Below are positions 7,837 to 16,812 of a stretch of 64,000 bases of DNA, piece by piece. Position numbers and translations under genes: made by a program. The notes under the pieces are model-generated. The model searched no databases. It saw only the letters and a program-made list of their open reading frames with translations, and was not told where the DNA came from. Location of the stretch: NCBI RefSeq assembly GCF_001314995.1, contig NZ_CP012938.1, positions 6,408,490 to 6,472,489 on the forward strand. Direction: 5' to 3'. This stretch comes from Bacteroides ovatus. GTDB taxonomy: Bacteria; Bacteroidota; Bacteroidia; Bacteroidales; Bacteroidaceae. Position 1 is the stretch's first letter. Each line of letters starts with the position of its first letter.

Positions 7837-8796
7837 ATGGATAAGACACATTATAAAGAGCTAATTGAAAAATATTTCGAAGAAACGATCACGGATGTCG
7901 AGATAAAAGAACTGTCAGACTGGATAAAGAATGACCGTCAGTTGCATGACTGGTGGGAGCAAGAGTTTGAGAGATCGGATTCCTCCATGAACCCAGTGTT
8001 GCGTGATAAACTTTTTGCCCGGATCAAAGAAGAGACTTTGGGCAAGGAAGTGCGCCCCCTCCGTATCATCCCTTGGAAATGGGTTGCTGCTATTTTATTA
8101 CCTGTCTGTGTCGCTTTCTTCACTTACTATCTTTTAGATTCTTCTCCAACGGCAGAAACACCCTTTATTGTGAAAGCGGGCAAAGGAGATAAAGCAACCA
8201 TTGAATTGCCGGACGGAACAAATGTTGTTCTCAATTCAGCTTCCCAATTAAGTTACCTGAATAACTTCGGAGAAAAAGTTCGTCGCGTGCAACTGAATGG
8301 TGAAGCCTATTTTAAAGTAGCCCATGATGAGAAACACGCCTTCATTGTGCAAATCGGTGATTTGGAAGTGAAAGTGCTCGGTACTTCTTTTAATGTATCT
8401 GCCTATGAAGATGCCAAAGACGTGACAGTCGTTCTTTTGGAAGGAAAAGTAGGGGTCTATGCGCAGAAAATATCGCATATCATGAAGCCCGGCGACAAAA
8501 TAGAATATAATAAAGCCACTCATAAGATAACAGCCACTCAAGTGCATCCGAATGATTATATTGAATGGACGAAAGGAAATATCTATTTTGAGAAAGAATC
8601 TTTGGAGAATATAATGAAAACCCTTTCACGTATCTATGACGTAGAGATTCGTTTCGACTCCAATAAACTACCTAATGAATATTTCACCGGAACCATTCCG
8701 GGAGGCGGCATACAGAATGCGCTGAATATTCTGATGCTTACTTCACCTTTCTATTATGAAATGGACGGTTCGGTGATTGTTTTGAAGGAGAAATAA
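7837..8796 (+). CDS. FecR-family anti-sigma factor
   Basis: 319 residues. A short cytoplasmic sigma-binding region (1-78) precedes one membrane helix (about 82-100, AAILLPVCVAFFTYYLL), the periplasmic FecR beta domain (about 110-215, with KGDKATIELPDGTNVVLNSAS) and a C-terminal DUF4974-type domain (about 245-317). In the family, the periplasmic part contacts the STN domain of the loaded SusC protein and the signal releases the sigma factor. It lies 63 bp after the sigma gene. The gene that would normally come next, susC, is separated from it by an unrelated nuclease-like gene. Confidence 0.92.
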   Translation: MDKTHYKELIEKYFEETITDVEIKELSDWIKNDRQLHDWWEQEFERSDSSMNPVLRDKLFARIKEETLGKEVRPLRIIPWKWVAAILLPVCVAFFTYYLLDSSPTAETPFIVKAGKGDKATIELPDGTNVVLNSASQLSYLNNFGEKVRRVQLNGEAYFKVAHDEKHAFIVQIGDLEVKVLGTSFNVSAYEDAKDVTVVLLEGKVGVYAQKISHIMKPGDKIEYNKATHKITATQVHPNDYIEWTKGNIYFEKESLENIMKTLSRIYDVEIRFDSNKLPNEYFTGTIPGGGIQNALNILMLTSPFYYEMDGSVIVLKEK

Positions 8797-8817
8797 ATGG
8801 AACTTTCATAGAGTATC

Positions 8818-8849
8818 TTTGTTTATTCATCGAATAACGTCTATATTTG
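8818..8849 (+). promoter_or_regulatory. Promoter of the AAA-ATPase/nuclease-like gene
   Basis: -33 TTTG (8818-8821), 20-bp spacer, -7 TATATTTG (8842-8849), 23 bases before the ATG at 8873. A second -7-like TATCTTTG lies at 8814-8821. Confidence 0.65.
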
Positions 8850-8872
8850 TGGTACACTAATTTGAAGATGCA

Positions 8873-10432
8873 ATGAATACATTAGAGCGTAAATTGCCGA
8901 TAGGGATACAGACATTTGAAGATATACGCCGAGGAAATTATCTTTATGTGGACAAGACGTCTATTTTATGGCAAATAATAAATACGGGAAAGCCTTATTT
9001 TCTTAGTCGTCCCCGTCGTTTTGGCAAAAGTCTGCTAGTTTCTACTTTTGAAGCCTACTTTCAGGGGCGTAAAGACCTTTTTGAGGGTTTGGCAATTGAA
9101 AAGTTAGAGACAAAGTGGGAGCAATATCCGGTTCTGCATCTTGATTTGAATGCGAAGAGATATGAGACGGCAGCAGATTTGGTTGCCATGCTAAATCAGT
9201 ATTTGGAGAAATGGGAAGCCGTCTATGGTGATGAGAAGAAAGACCGTAGTCCTGAAGAACGCTTTAGTTACATCATCGAGCAAGCCTATTTGAAAACTGG
9301 AAAAGGAGTTGTGGTATTAGTAGATGAGTATGATAAGCCTTTGCTGCAAGCCCTTTTAGATGAAAACTTGTTGGATGAATACCGTCGTATTCTGAAGGCT
9401 TTTTATGGAGTACTAAAAAGTTCCGATCGCTATCTTCGGTTTATATTCTTGACAGGAGTCACAAAATTTGCCCAAGTAAGTGTATTCAGTGATTTGAATC
9501 AGTTGAATGATATTAGTATGAAAATTCCTTATGCCAATATTTGTGGTATTACTAAGAAGGAGTTAGTATCTACATTTACTCCCGAGTTGGAGCACTTGGC
9601 AGAAGTGCAGGAGATGTCCTTTGAAGATACAGTCGATAAAATGACAGCAATGTACGATGGCTATCACTTTACATATAGCGAAGAAGGACTATTCAATCCC
9701 TTCAGTGTGCTCAATGTCTTTGATGGATTAATGTTTGATAATTACTGGTTTCAGACTGGTACTCCTACCTATCTTGTAGAACTGCTGAAACAAAGTGATT
9801 ATGATTTACGTTTGCTGATAGATGGCTTGGAAGTAGGAAGTTCCGGATTTGCAGAATACCGTGCGGAGACAAAGAATCCCCTTCCGATGATCTACCAAAG
9901 TGGTTATCTGACAATTAAAAATTTCGATAAATCATTGAACCTATATACATTAGGCTTCCCGAATGACGAGGTGAAATATGGTTTCCTTAAATTCCTGATA
10001 CCCTATTATACCCCCATCTCTTCTGATGAAACGGATTTTAATGCAGTTAAGTTTGTCCGTGAACTTCAGTTGGGCGACGTTCATTCCTTTATGGAACGTA
10101 TGAAATCATTCTTTGCCGACATTCCCTACGAATTGAATACAAAGACTGAACGTCATTATCAGGTTATTTTCTATCTTGTCTTTAAGTTGATGGGACAATA
10201 TGTAGATGCGGAAGTACGCAGTGCAAAAGGCCGTGCCGATGCAGTGGTGAAAACAAAAGACCGTATTTATGTTTTTGAGTTTAAGCTGGAAGGAACAGTA
10301 GACGAAGCTCTGAAACAAATAGATGAAAAAGGATATCTGTTACCTTATCGAACAGACGGGCGTGAACTGGTTAAAGTCGGTGTCTCCTTTAATGCTGAAG
10401 AACGTAATATCGGTGAATACAAAGTAGTTTAA
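8873..10432 (+). CDS. AAA-ATPase-like protein with C-terminal PD-(D/E)XK nuclease domain
   Basis: 519 residues. The N-terminal AAA-ATPase-like region (about 5-290) has a P-loop variant RPRRFGKSLL (46-55) and a Walker-B-like VVLVDEYDKPLL near 150-160. The C-terminal part (about 400-515) has the PD-(D/E)XK nuclease signature: GRAD with Asp456, then EFK with Glu469 and Lys471. The family occurs in many copies in Bacteroides genomes; its function is not established, and mobile-element or defence roles have been suggested. It has its own promoter and a strong terminator, so it looks like an independent insertion between fecR and susC, not part of the uptake system. Confidence 0.85.
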   Translation: MNTLERKLPIGIQTFEDIRRGNYLYVDKTSILWQIINTGKPYFLSRPRRFGKSLLVSTFEAYFQGRKDLFEGLAIEKLETKWEQYPVLHLDLNAKRYETAADLVAMLNQYLEKWEAVYGDEKKDRSPEERFSYIIEQAYLKTGKGVVVLVDEYDKPLLQALLDENLLDEYRRILKAFYGVLKSSDRYLRFIFLTGVTKFAQVSVFSDLNQLNDISMKIPYANICGITKKELVSTFTPELEHLAEVQEMSFEDTVDKMTAMYDGYHFTYSEEGLFNPFSVLNVFDGLMFDNYWFQTGTPTYLVELLKQSDYDLRLLIDGLEVGSSGFAEYRAETKNPLPMIYQSGYLTIKNFDKSLNLYTLGFPNDEVKYGFLKFLIPYYTPISSDETDFNAVKFVRELQLGDVHSFMERMKSFFADIPYELNTKTERHYQVIFYLVFKLMGQYVDAEVRSAKGRADAVVKTKDRIYVFEFKLEGTVDEALKQIDEKGYLLPYRTDGRELVKVGVSFNAEERNIGEYKVV

Positions 10433-10460
10433 TTACTTATTGAGTACAATATAGAATAGA

Positions 10461-10498
10461 ACCATTCCGAAGCCCTCTACTTAGGAATGGTTTTTTTT
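10461..10498 (+). terminator. Terminator of the AAA-ATPase/nuclease-like gene
   Basis: ACCATTCC / GGAATGG stem around a 15-base loop, then eight Ts: a clear intrinsic terminator. Confidence 0.85.
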
Positions 10499-10603
10499 GT
10501 TCTCTGAATTGAATAAGTTAACGAGAGTTAAAGTCTGATAGACGGTTGGACGAGCGAGTATAGCAGTCTGTATACCTATCAAACAACTTAAAAGTTTTGA
10601 TAT

Positions 10604-13600
10604 ATGAAGCACAAAACAACCTTTGAAAAACTCCCTCAAACAAACGTGGGGAGAAGTAAGAACTGGAAAACACTGCGGGCTATTTGTCTGCTATTGTTTT
10701 TAAGCGTCTCTTTTACCGCTTATTCTCAAATAACGGTGAATGTGAAAGACATCTCTTTGAGAGCCTCTTTAAAGAAAATCGAGCAAGTAAGCAATTACAA
10801 ATTCTTCTACAATGAGAGCCTTCCGGAGTTAAACCAAAAAGTTTCGTTAAATGTGAAAGATGCAACGATTGAACAAACCATGCAACAACTTTTGGGTAAA
10901 ATGGAGTTAACCTACAAGAAAGAGCAAGAGAATGTCATTGTATTGATTCGTAAACCACAAGAAAAGCAGCGTAATATAAAGGTTTCAGGAACCGTAGTTG
11001 ATTCGAATGGAGAGCCTATTATCGGTGCTAGTGTTGTGGTCAAGGGTACATCTAATGGAACAATAACTGATTTAGATGGTAATTTTTCCATCAATGATGT
11101 CTCCGAAACATCTCAACTAACAGTTTCCTACATCGGATATAAACCCGTTCAACTTCGTGCTACCGATAAAAATATGGCGAAAGTTGTTCTGCAGGAAGAT
11201 AGTAAGATGATTGAAGAAGTCGTAGTCGTTGGCTATACTCCTATGCGTAAGAGTGATTTCACAGGTTCTTTGGCAAGTGTTAAGGCTAGTGAATTATCTC
11301 TTTCAGCAGCAACCGCCGGACAAGCTTTAGTCGGTAAAGTCGCTGGTGTACAGGTGATGCAGACAAGTGGTGCGCCGGGAGAAGGAGTGAAGATTAAAGT
11401 TCGTGGAACGAACTCTCTTTCAGCTAGTACAACACCTCTCTATGTGATTGATGGATATCCGGCTTCAGAAGATGTATATATCAATCCCGAGGATATTGAA
11501 ACTATTGATGTATTGAAAGACGCAGCTTCGGCAGCCATTTATGGTTCTCGAGGTGCTAGTGGCGTGGTACTTATCACCACAAAGAGGGGTAATTCGGGAA
11601 AAGCCCGTATTGATTATGACTATCAGTTTAGTATGCAACAAGTAGAGCGTAAGATTAAGTTGCTGGATGCCTATCAATACAGGGATTTGGTAATTGAAGC
11701 CCGTAATAATTCTTATCGTGATAAAGCAGAAGCTGCTGGAAAATCATGGAACCCATTGGATGATAATGCAATAAGAGCTTCAAAAGGTTTTAACTTGAAT
11801 GAAGTGGGCATTTCTGATTTGTTTTTTGATTTCACAACCGGAAAACCGGTCGATCCTACTTACAATACAGATTGGCAGGACGCCATCTATGGGAATGCTC
11901 CGATGCATCGTCATAATCTATCTGTTACAGGAGGACAGGATTTCTTGAAATATCGTTTTAGTTTGGGTTATCTGGATCAGGATGGAATTATAGCTCCTTC
12001 CGGACATAAGCGTTTGAATGTTCGTGCCAATGTAGATGCAGAAGTCACGAAACGCTTGAAAGTTGGAGTAAACTTTTCTTTTGTTGATGTTTCGGAACGA
12101 CAGGTTCAAGCAGACGGTCGTTATATAAATGATGGTGTCGTACAAAGTGCTCTATTAATGTTTCCTCAATTCCCTGTATATAATTCGGATGGAACTTATG
12201 CAGTCGGAAATCAGATTGCGATGAAAGCTGATGGCTATCAGATGGTCGAGAATCCCGTGGCACTTGCTCATGAAATTGATATCCGCAACAAGTCAAGCCG
12301 AATGAATTTCAATGCTAATATCACTTATGATATATTGAAACAGCTTCAGTTTAAAGCCAATTTGGGAACTCAATATTATACTTCCCGTTATAATTACTAT
12401 CGTCCGCGTACTGTAGGACAAGATGGTGATATGCCCAATTCGGATGCTGTTCAGGCACGTGTGAAAGCTCGTGACATAACAAATCGTGATATTGACCGTT
12501 TGGGAGAGTTTACGTTAAATTATAATGGTGAATTCGGGAAACATCGCCTGAATGCTTTAGTGGGCTACACCTTACAGAAAAAAACTTATGACCGCGTAGC
12601 CGTTGAAGCAACAGGTTTTCCCGACGACCGTATTCATGAAGTGACAGCGCATGGTCCGAATGCTTCCGATATAGGCTTGTATAGCAGCGATACCCGAAAG
12701 GCTGCATGGACAATGATGTCTTATCTGGCACGTGTAAACTATTCATTCGATAATCGCTATGTAGTGACGGGTACAGTAAGAACTGACGGATCTTCACGTT
12801 TTGGAAAAGAAAACCGTTGGGGTTGGTTTCCTTCTATTTCTTTAGGTTGGACTATATCGAATGAAAAGTTTTATCAGGATTTGTTAGGTAATAATTCATC
12901 CTTAAAACTTCGTGCCAGTTGGGGATTGAGTGGAAACAACAATATTGGTAACTACGAGCATACAGCTACTATGTCTCAAGGTGGTTACGTATATGGTAAT
13001 ACTGTCGAAACAGCCTATTGGCAAGGAACTTTCAAAGATGCGGCTATCGGATGGGAAAAAACATCCCAATACAATGTAGGGTTTGATTTGGGATTATTCA
13101 ATGGTCGTGTCAACTTGATAGGTAACTATTATAATAGTCTTTCGTATGATTTGTTGTACGACCAGCCTATATCATCCATATCGGGCTCTTCCAGTGTAAA
13201 AACAAACTTGAAAAATGCAAAAGTACGTAATAGCGGAGTTGATTTCCAAATAGACGGGCGTATTTTGACAGGAGATTTTAAATGGAATGTAAGTGCTAAT
13301 ATATCAGTAAATCGAAATAAAGTTGTCGATTTGGGTGGTATTAATGATTTGTATTTAGTTAGTGAGCGCAATGTGGTAAGCCATGTGACCCGTTCCGGGC
13401 TTCCTATCGGCTCTTTCTATGGCTACATTGCTGATGGTATTATTTCCGAGAAGGATTACACCAATATAATGATTGATAAAAGCAATCTGGTTAATGGCAA
13501 ATTTCCTGACGGATATCAGTTGATAGGACCGGCAGTTCCTAATTATAATAACATACATCCGGGAGATGTGAAATGGCGGGATGTTGATAAGAATGGTTTG

Positions 13601-14146
13601 ATTACAGAAAACGACCGTGAAATTCTAGGCAATGCTTACCCGGATTTTACATACGGTATCAGTACCGATTTCTCTTATAAGAACTTTGATTTGAGAGCGA
13701 CATTTACCGGTTCTCAAGGAGCTGAAGTAATAAACTTCCAGAAATATTATCTGTACAATATGGAAGGCTCCGGCAATCAGTTGGCATCTGTTTTGAACCG
13801 TTGGCATTCTGACGAAAATCCGGGTTCCGGCGGAGTGTTTCGTGCAGCGCGTAGTTCCACTCCTAATACCAGTCAGCGGCTTAGTTCTTATATGGTGGAT
13901 GATGCTTCCTATTTCCGTTGTGCAAATATCACATTGGGGTATAATTTTCCGGTGAAGTGGATGCAGAAAGTGAGCGTTCAGGCGTTGAGGCTATATGTCA
14001 GTGTTGACAATTTATTCACATTGACCGATTATGAAGGATATAATCCTGAAGTGGATTATAAAGGTAATAACCTGTTACCCGGTTTTGATTGGGGAGTTTA
14101 TCCTTTGGCACGTACTTATAGTATAGGAGCAAAAATAACTTTTTAA
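10604..14146 (+). CDS. SusC-like TonB-dependent transporter with N-terminal STN signalling domain
   Basis: 1180 residues. In order: a long signal sequence with hydrophobic core around 28-40; an STN (secretin/TonB N-terminal) domain about 43-118; a carboxypeptidase-regulatory-like domain about 125-205 (GTVVDSNGEPIIGASVVVKG); a TonB-box region around VEEVVVVGYTP; a plug about 215-330; and a 22-strand outer-membrane barrel ending ARTYSIGAKITF. The STN domain marks it as a transducing transporter that signals to the FecR/sigma pair at 7177-8796. The following SusD and two phosphodiesterase genes indicate import of a glycerophosphodiester-containing ligand (inference). No TAnnTTTG box lies in the 100 bases before the ATG, as expected for an ECF-driven promoter. 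Confidence 0.93.
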   Translation: MKHKTTFEKLPQTNVGRSKNWKTLRAICLLLFLSVSFTAYSQITVNVKDISLRASLKKIEQVSNYKFFYNESLPELNQKVSLNVKDATIEQTMQQLLGKMELTYKKEQENVIVLIRKPQEKQRNIKVSGTVVDSNGEPIIGASVVVKGTSNGTITDLDGNFSINDVSETSQLTVSYIGYKPVQLRATDKNMAKVVLQEDSKMIEEVVVVGYTPMRKSDFTGSLASVKASELSLSAATAGQALVGKVAGVQVMQTSGAPGEGVKIKVRGTNSLSASTTPLYVIDGYPASEDVYINPEDIETIDVLKDAASAAIYGSRGASGVVLITTKRGNSGKARIDYDYQFSMQQVERKIKLLDAYQYRDLVIEARNNSYRDKAEAAGKSWNPLDDNAIRASKGFNLNEVGISDLFFDFTTGKPVDPTYNTDWQDAIYGNAPMHRHNLSVTGGQDFLKYRFSLGYLDQDGIIAPSGHKRLNVRANVDAEVTKRLKVGVNFSFVDVSERQVQADGRYINDGVVQSALLMFPQFPVYNSDGTYAVGNQIAMKADGYQMVENPVALAHEIDIRNKSSRMNFNANITYDILKQLQFKANLGTQYYTSRYNYYRPRTVGQDGDMPNSDAVQARVKARDITNRDIDRLGEFTLNYNGEFGKHRLNALVGYTLQKKTYDRVAVEATGFPDDRIHEVTAHGPNASDIGLYSSDTRKAAWTMMSYLARVNYSFDNRYVVTGTVRTDGSSRFGKENRWGWFPSISLGWTISNEKFYQDLLGNNSSLKLRASWGLSGNNNIGNYEHTATMSQGGYVYGNTVETAYWQGTFKDAAIGWEKTSQYNVGFDLGLFNGRVNLIGNYYNSLSYDLLYDQPISSISGSSSVKTNLKNAKVRNSGVDFQIDGRILTGDFKWNVSANISVNRNKVVDLGGINDLYLVSERNVVSHVTRSGLPIGSFYGYIADGIISEKDYTNIMIDKSNLVNGKFPDGYQLIGPAVPNYNNIHPGDVKWRDVDKNGLITENDREILGNAYPDFTYGISTDFSYKNFDLRATFTGSQGAEVINFQKYYLYNMEGSGNQLASVLNRWHSDENPGSGGVFRAARSSTPNTSQRLSSYMVDDASYFRCANITLGYNFPVKWMQKVSVQALRLYVSVDNLFTLTDYEGYNPEVDYKGNNLLPGFDWGVYPLARTYSIGAKITF

Positions 14147-14165
14147 ATAAATAAAGAATCAGATT

Positions 14166-15611
14166 ATGAAAAAATACATAGTATTTATCGCAGTAAGTTC
14201 GCTATTGTTTTGCAGTAGTTGTACGAGTTTTCTGGAAGAAACCAATCCAAATAAGATTCCGGCCAGTACTTTCTATCAGACCGAAGATGATATTGCAATG
14301 GCTGCGAATGGTGCGTATGCAGCTTTGAGAGGAAACGGGTATTATAAGAATATGTATTTGTACACAGATGTTCGTTCGGAAAACACCACGTTGCAGGATC
14401 CGGGAGCAGGAAATGGGGTTAATTATCAATTTTATAACTATACATTGACAACAGATAATGCACAAGTGAAAACTCATTGGGCAGATTTGTATAAATGCGT
14501 GACAAGAGCTAATATAATATTGGATCAGATAGATGATATTCCTTTTAAGGATGAAGTTGTGAAAAACCAGAAAAAGGCGGAAATGTATTTCTTGCGTGGA
14601 TTGACTTATTTTCATCTTGTAATGCAGTTTGGAGATGTCCCTATCGTAACCAAAGAACTAAAGACGAAAGATGAAATTCAGAAATATACTGCCCGCCAGC
14701 CAAAGAGCGAAGTCTATAATTTGATTATTTCCGATTTGACACAGGTTATTAATAGTGAATTGCCGGATATTCAAACGGGTAATGGGGTAGGCCGTGCTTC
14801 AAAAGCTGCTGCGTATGCTTTATTGGGCAAAGTTTACTTGACAATGGCTGCTGATTCTGATTTTCAGTCGGAAAGAACTTCAAATCTGCAATCTGCGAAA
14901 ACAAATTTAGTTGCAGCATGGAACATGAAACCTTTTACAAGCCTGAAAGATATCCCTTATGCTGATGTTTTTGATAAGGAAGCTCAAACATTCTGTCAAG
15001 AGAATATTTTTCAGGTGATGTATAAAGGAGGCAACTCCAGTTTAGCCTCAAATTACGCCTATATATTTCAACCCACTTCCCAGACGGGGCTTACTTCGCA
15101 GAAAACGGGGACGGGGAATAATATACCGACGTCTGATATGATGAGTGCCTATGAATCGGGAGATACGCGTAAGGCTATCTCGTGCGGTACGTCACAGAAC
15201 GTTAATTATGTGAAGAAGTACACAGATCTCGATGACATAAATGGCTATGGGGCGAATAACTGGATTGTGCTTCGTTATGCCGATGTCGCATTAATGTTGG
15301 CAGAAGTGAAAATGCATTTGAGCGAGAATGATGCGGTAAGCTATTTGAACATGGTACGCGAACGTGCTGGTCTGGATGATTATTCCGGCAGTAGTTTGCG
15401 CGATGCGATCCTTCGTGAGAGAAGAGTCGAGTTTGCTTTTGAAGGACAGTATTGGTATGATTTGTTACGTCTTTATTCTCGTCAGGAACTGTTGGAGCAC
15501 ATGAAAGCGAAGAATCCAAATTTCTCTGCGAAAGATTTTTTGTTGCCTATCCCGTATGATGAACATAAACTGGATCCGACAAGAATGTATCAAAATGAAG
15601 GATATAACTAA
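14166..15611 (+). CDS. SusD/RagB-family surface lipoprotein
   Basis: 481 residues with a lipoprotein signal (lipidation probably at Cys19 in FCSSC). The N-terminal SusD-like region (about 20-210) holds TPR-like helices, and the C-terminal RagB/SusD region includes the family hallmark ERRVEFAFEGQYWYDLLR. SusD proteins form the lid of the SusC barrel and bind ligand at the cell surface. The start is 19 bp after the susC stop, so the two are co-transcribed. Confidence 0.93.
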   Translation: MKKYIVFIAVSSLLFCSSCTSFLEETNPNKIPASTFYQTEDDIAMAANGAYAALRGNGYYKNMYLYTDVRSENTTLQDPGAGNGVNYQFYNYTLTTDNAQVKTHWADLYKCVTRANIILDQIDDIPFKDEVVKNQKKAEMYFLRGLTYFHLVMQFGDVPIVTKELKTKDEIQKYTARQPKSEVYNLIISDLTQVINSELPDIQTGNGVGRASKAAAYALLGKVYLTMAADSDFQSERTSNLQSAKTNLVAAWNMKPFTSLKDIPYADVFDKEAQTFCQENIFQVMYKGGNSSLASNYAYIFQPTSQTGLTSQKTGTGNNIPTSDMMSAYESGDTRKAISCGTSQNVNYVKKYTDLDDINGYGANNWIVLRYADVALMLAEVKMHLSENDAVSYLNMVRERAGLDDYSGSSLRDAILRERRVEFAFEGQYWYDLLRLYSRQELLEHMKAKNPNFSAKDFLLPIPYDEHKLDPTRMYQNEGYN

Positions 15612-15623
15612 AAATAAAATAGT

Positions 15624-16778
15624 ATGATAAGAAAAATCTCAAATATCATTTATATATCAGTATTAGCAGTCGTTTTATTTGCTTGTGGGGATGATAGTAC
15701 GATTGAAGAACAGGGGAGTGGAACGATTACTGCTAGAGTTATGGCAAGTAATGCCTATCCGGCATTAGAAGAGAAAGTTGTTCTGAAGGTAGCTCTTAAT
15801 GATGGGCAAGACATCCAATCTGTGGTTTGGACGATGGAAGGGCAGACATTGGGTGAAGAACCTGAATTGGAATATACGTTTACGAAAGAAGGAAGTTATA
15901 ATATTTCGGTTAGGGTGACAGATAAGACTGGCAATGTAGCGGCGGCTCTGCAGAAATTACAAGTATCCGGCAAGAGTTTACGTTATGCTTTGCAACACTT
16001 TGACCCTGCAAAAGTTTGGATAATGGGGCATCGTGGCAATTCTTCCAACCCGAATATTCCCGAAAATTCGATAGCTGGAATTGAAAGTTGTATAGAATTA
16101 GGGGGAGCTGTAGATATTGTAGAAGTAGATCCTCGCATGACAAAGGATGGAGTAATTGTGTTGATGCATGATGAAACCATAGACAGGACAACTACAGGGA
16201 AGGGGAAAGTGAAAGATTTGACTTATGAGCAGCTCCAGTCTTATCGTCTGAAGCTGGCAGACGGCACAGTAACCAATCACACGGTCCCCTCTTTGTATGA
16301 CGCATTGGTTGCAGGGCGGGGAAAGATCTTTTTTGATTTGGACTTCTTGAATAAAGTGTCTCCTAAAGAACTGTATGATGTTGTGAAAAGCTGTGGGATG
16401 TTAGACCGTGTGTTCTTTTATACATCTAATAATCGGGATGTCTTGCAGAATATTTTGGATTATTCGCCGGCTCCTATACCTTATCCGCAGTGTGAAAACG
16501 AGGAGCATGCAGATTTCCTTTCACAGCAACCAGGAGTGATGTTTGCCCAGATATCTTTGTCGAAAACATTAAATGGCGGGCTCTCGACAGCCATATCTTC
16601 AAAAGGGCTGTTTGTCTCGACTAATATGTTAGATATGAATGGTTATACCTATGATACACAGATGACACAAGGAAACTATACAGGAGTGGACTTGATTTTG
16701 TCGAAGGGGATTAATCTGATACAGACAGACCATCCCCAGTTGCTGGATACCTATCTGAAACAGAGAGGTAAAAGATAA
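15624..16778 (+). CDS. Glycerophosphodiester phosphodiesterase lipoprotein with PKD-like N-terminal domain
   Basis: 384 residues. Lipoprotein signal (Cys21, LFAC), an Ig/PKD-like domain (about 33-115), then a GDPD TIM barrel (about 130-380). The catalytic and metal-binding residues are in place: His136-Arg137 (MGHRG), Glu167 and Asp169 (EVDP) and His182 (MHDE). It should hydrolyse glycerophosphodiesters to glycerol-3-phosphate and an alcohol, at the outer surface or in the periplasm. A second GDPD lies at 18568. The two differ in anchoring: this one is a lipoprotein, the other has a cleavable signal. That would fit surface and periplasmic steps. Confidence 0.88.
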   Translation: MIRKISNIIYISVLAVVLFACGDDSTIEEQGSGTITARVMASNAYPALEEKVVLKVALNDGQDIQSVVWTMEGQTLGEEPELEYTFTKEGSYNISVRVTDKTGNVAAALQKLQVSGKSLRYALQHFDPAKVWIMGHRGNSSNPNIPENSIAGIESCIELGGAVDIVEVDPRMTKDGVIVLMHDETIDRTTTGKGKVKDLTYEQLQSYRLKLADGTVTNHTVPSLYDALVAGRGKIFFDLDFLNKVSPKELYDVVKSCGMLDRVFFYTSNNRDVLQNILDYSPAPIPYPQCENEEHADFLSQQPGVMFAQISLSKTLNGGLSTAISSKGLFVSTNMLDMNGYTYDTQMTQGNYTGVDLILSKGINLIQTDHPQLLDTYLKQRGKR

Positions 16779-16812
16779 TTGGTTTTAATCTTAAATAATG
16801 AATAGAATGATT

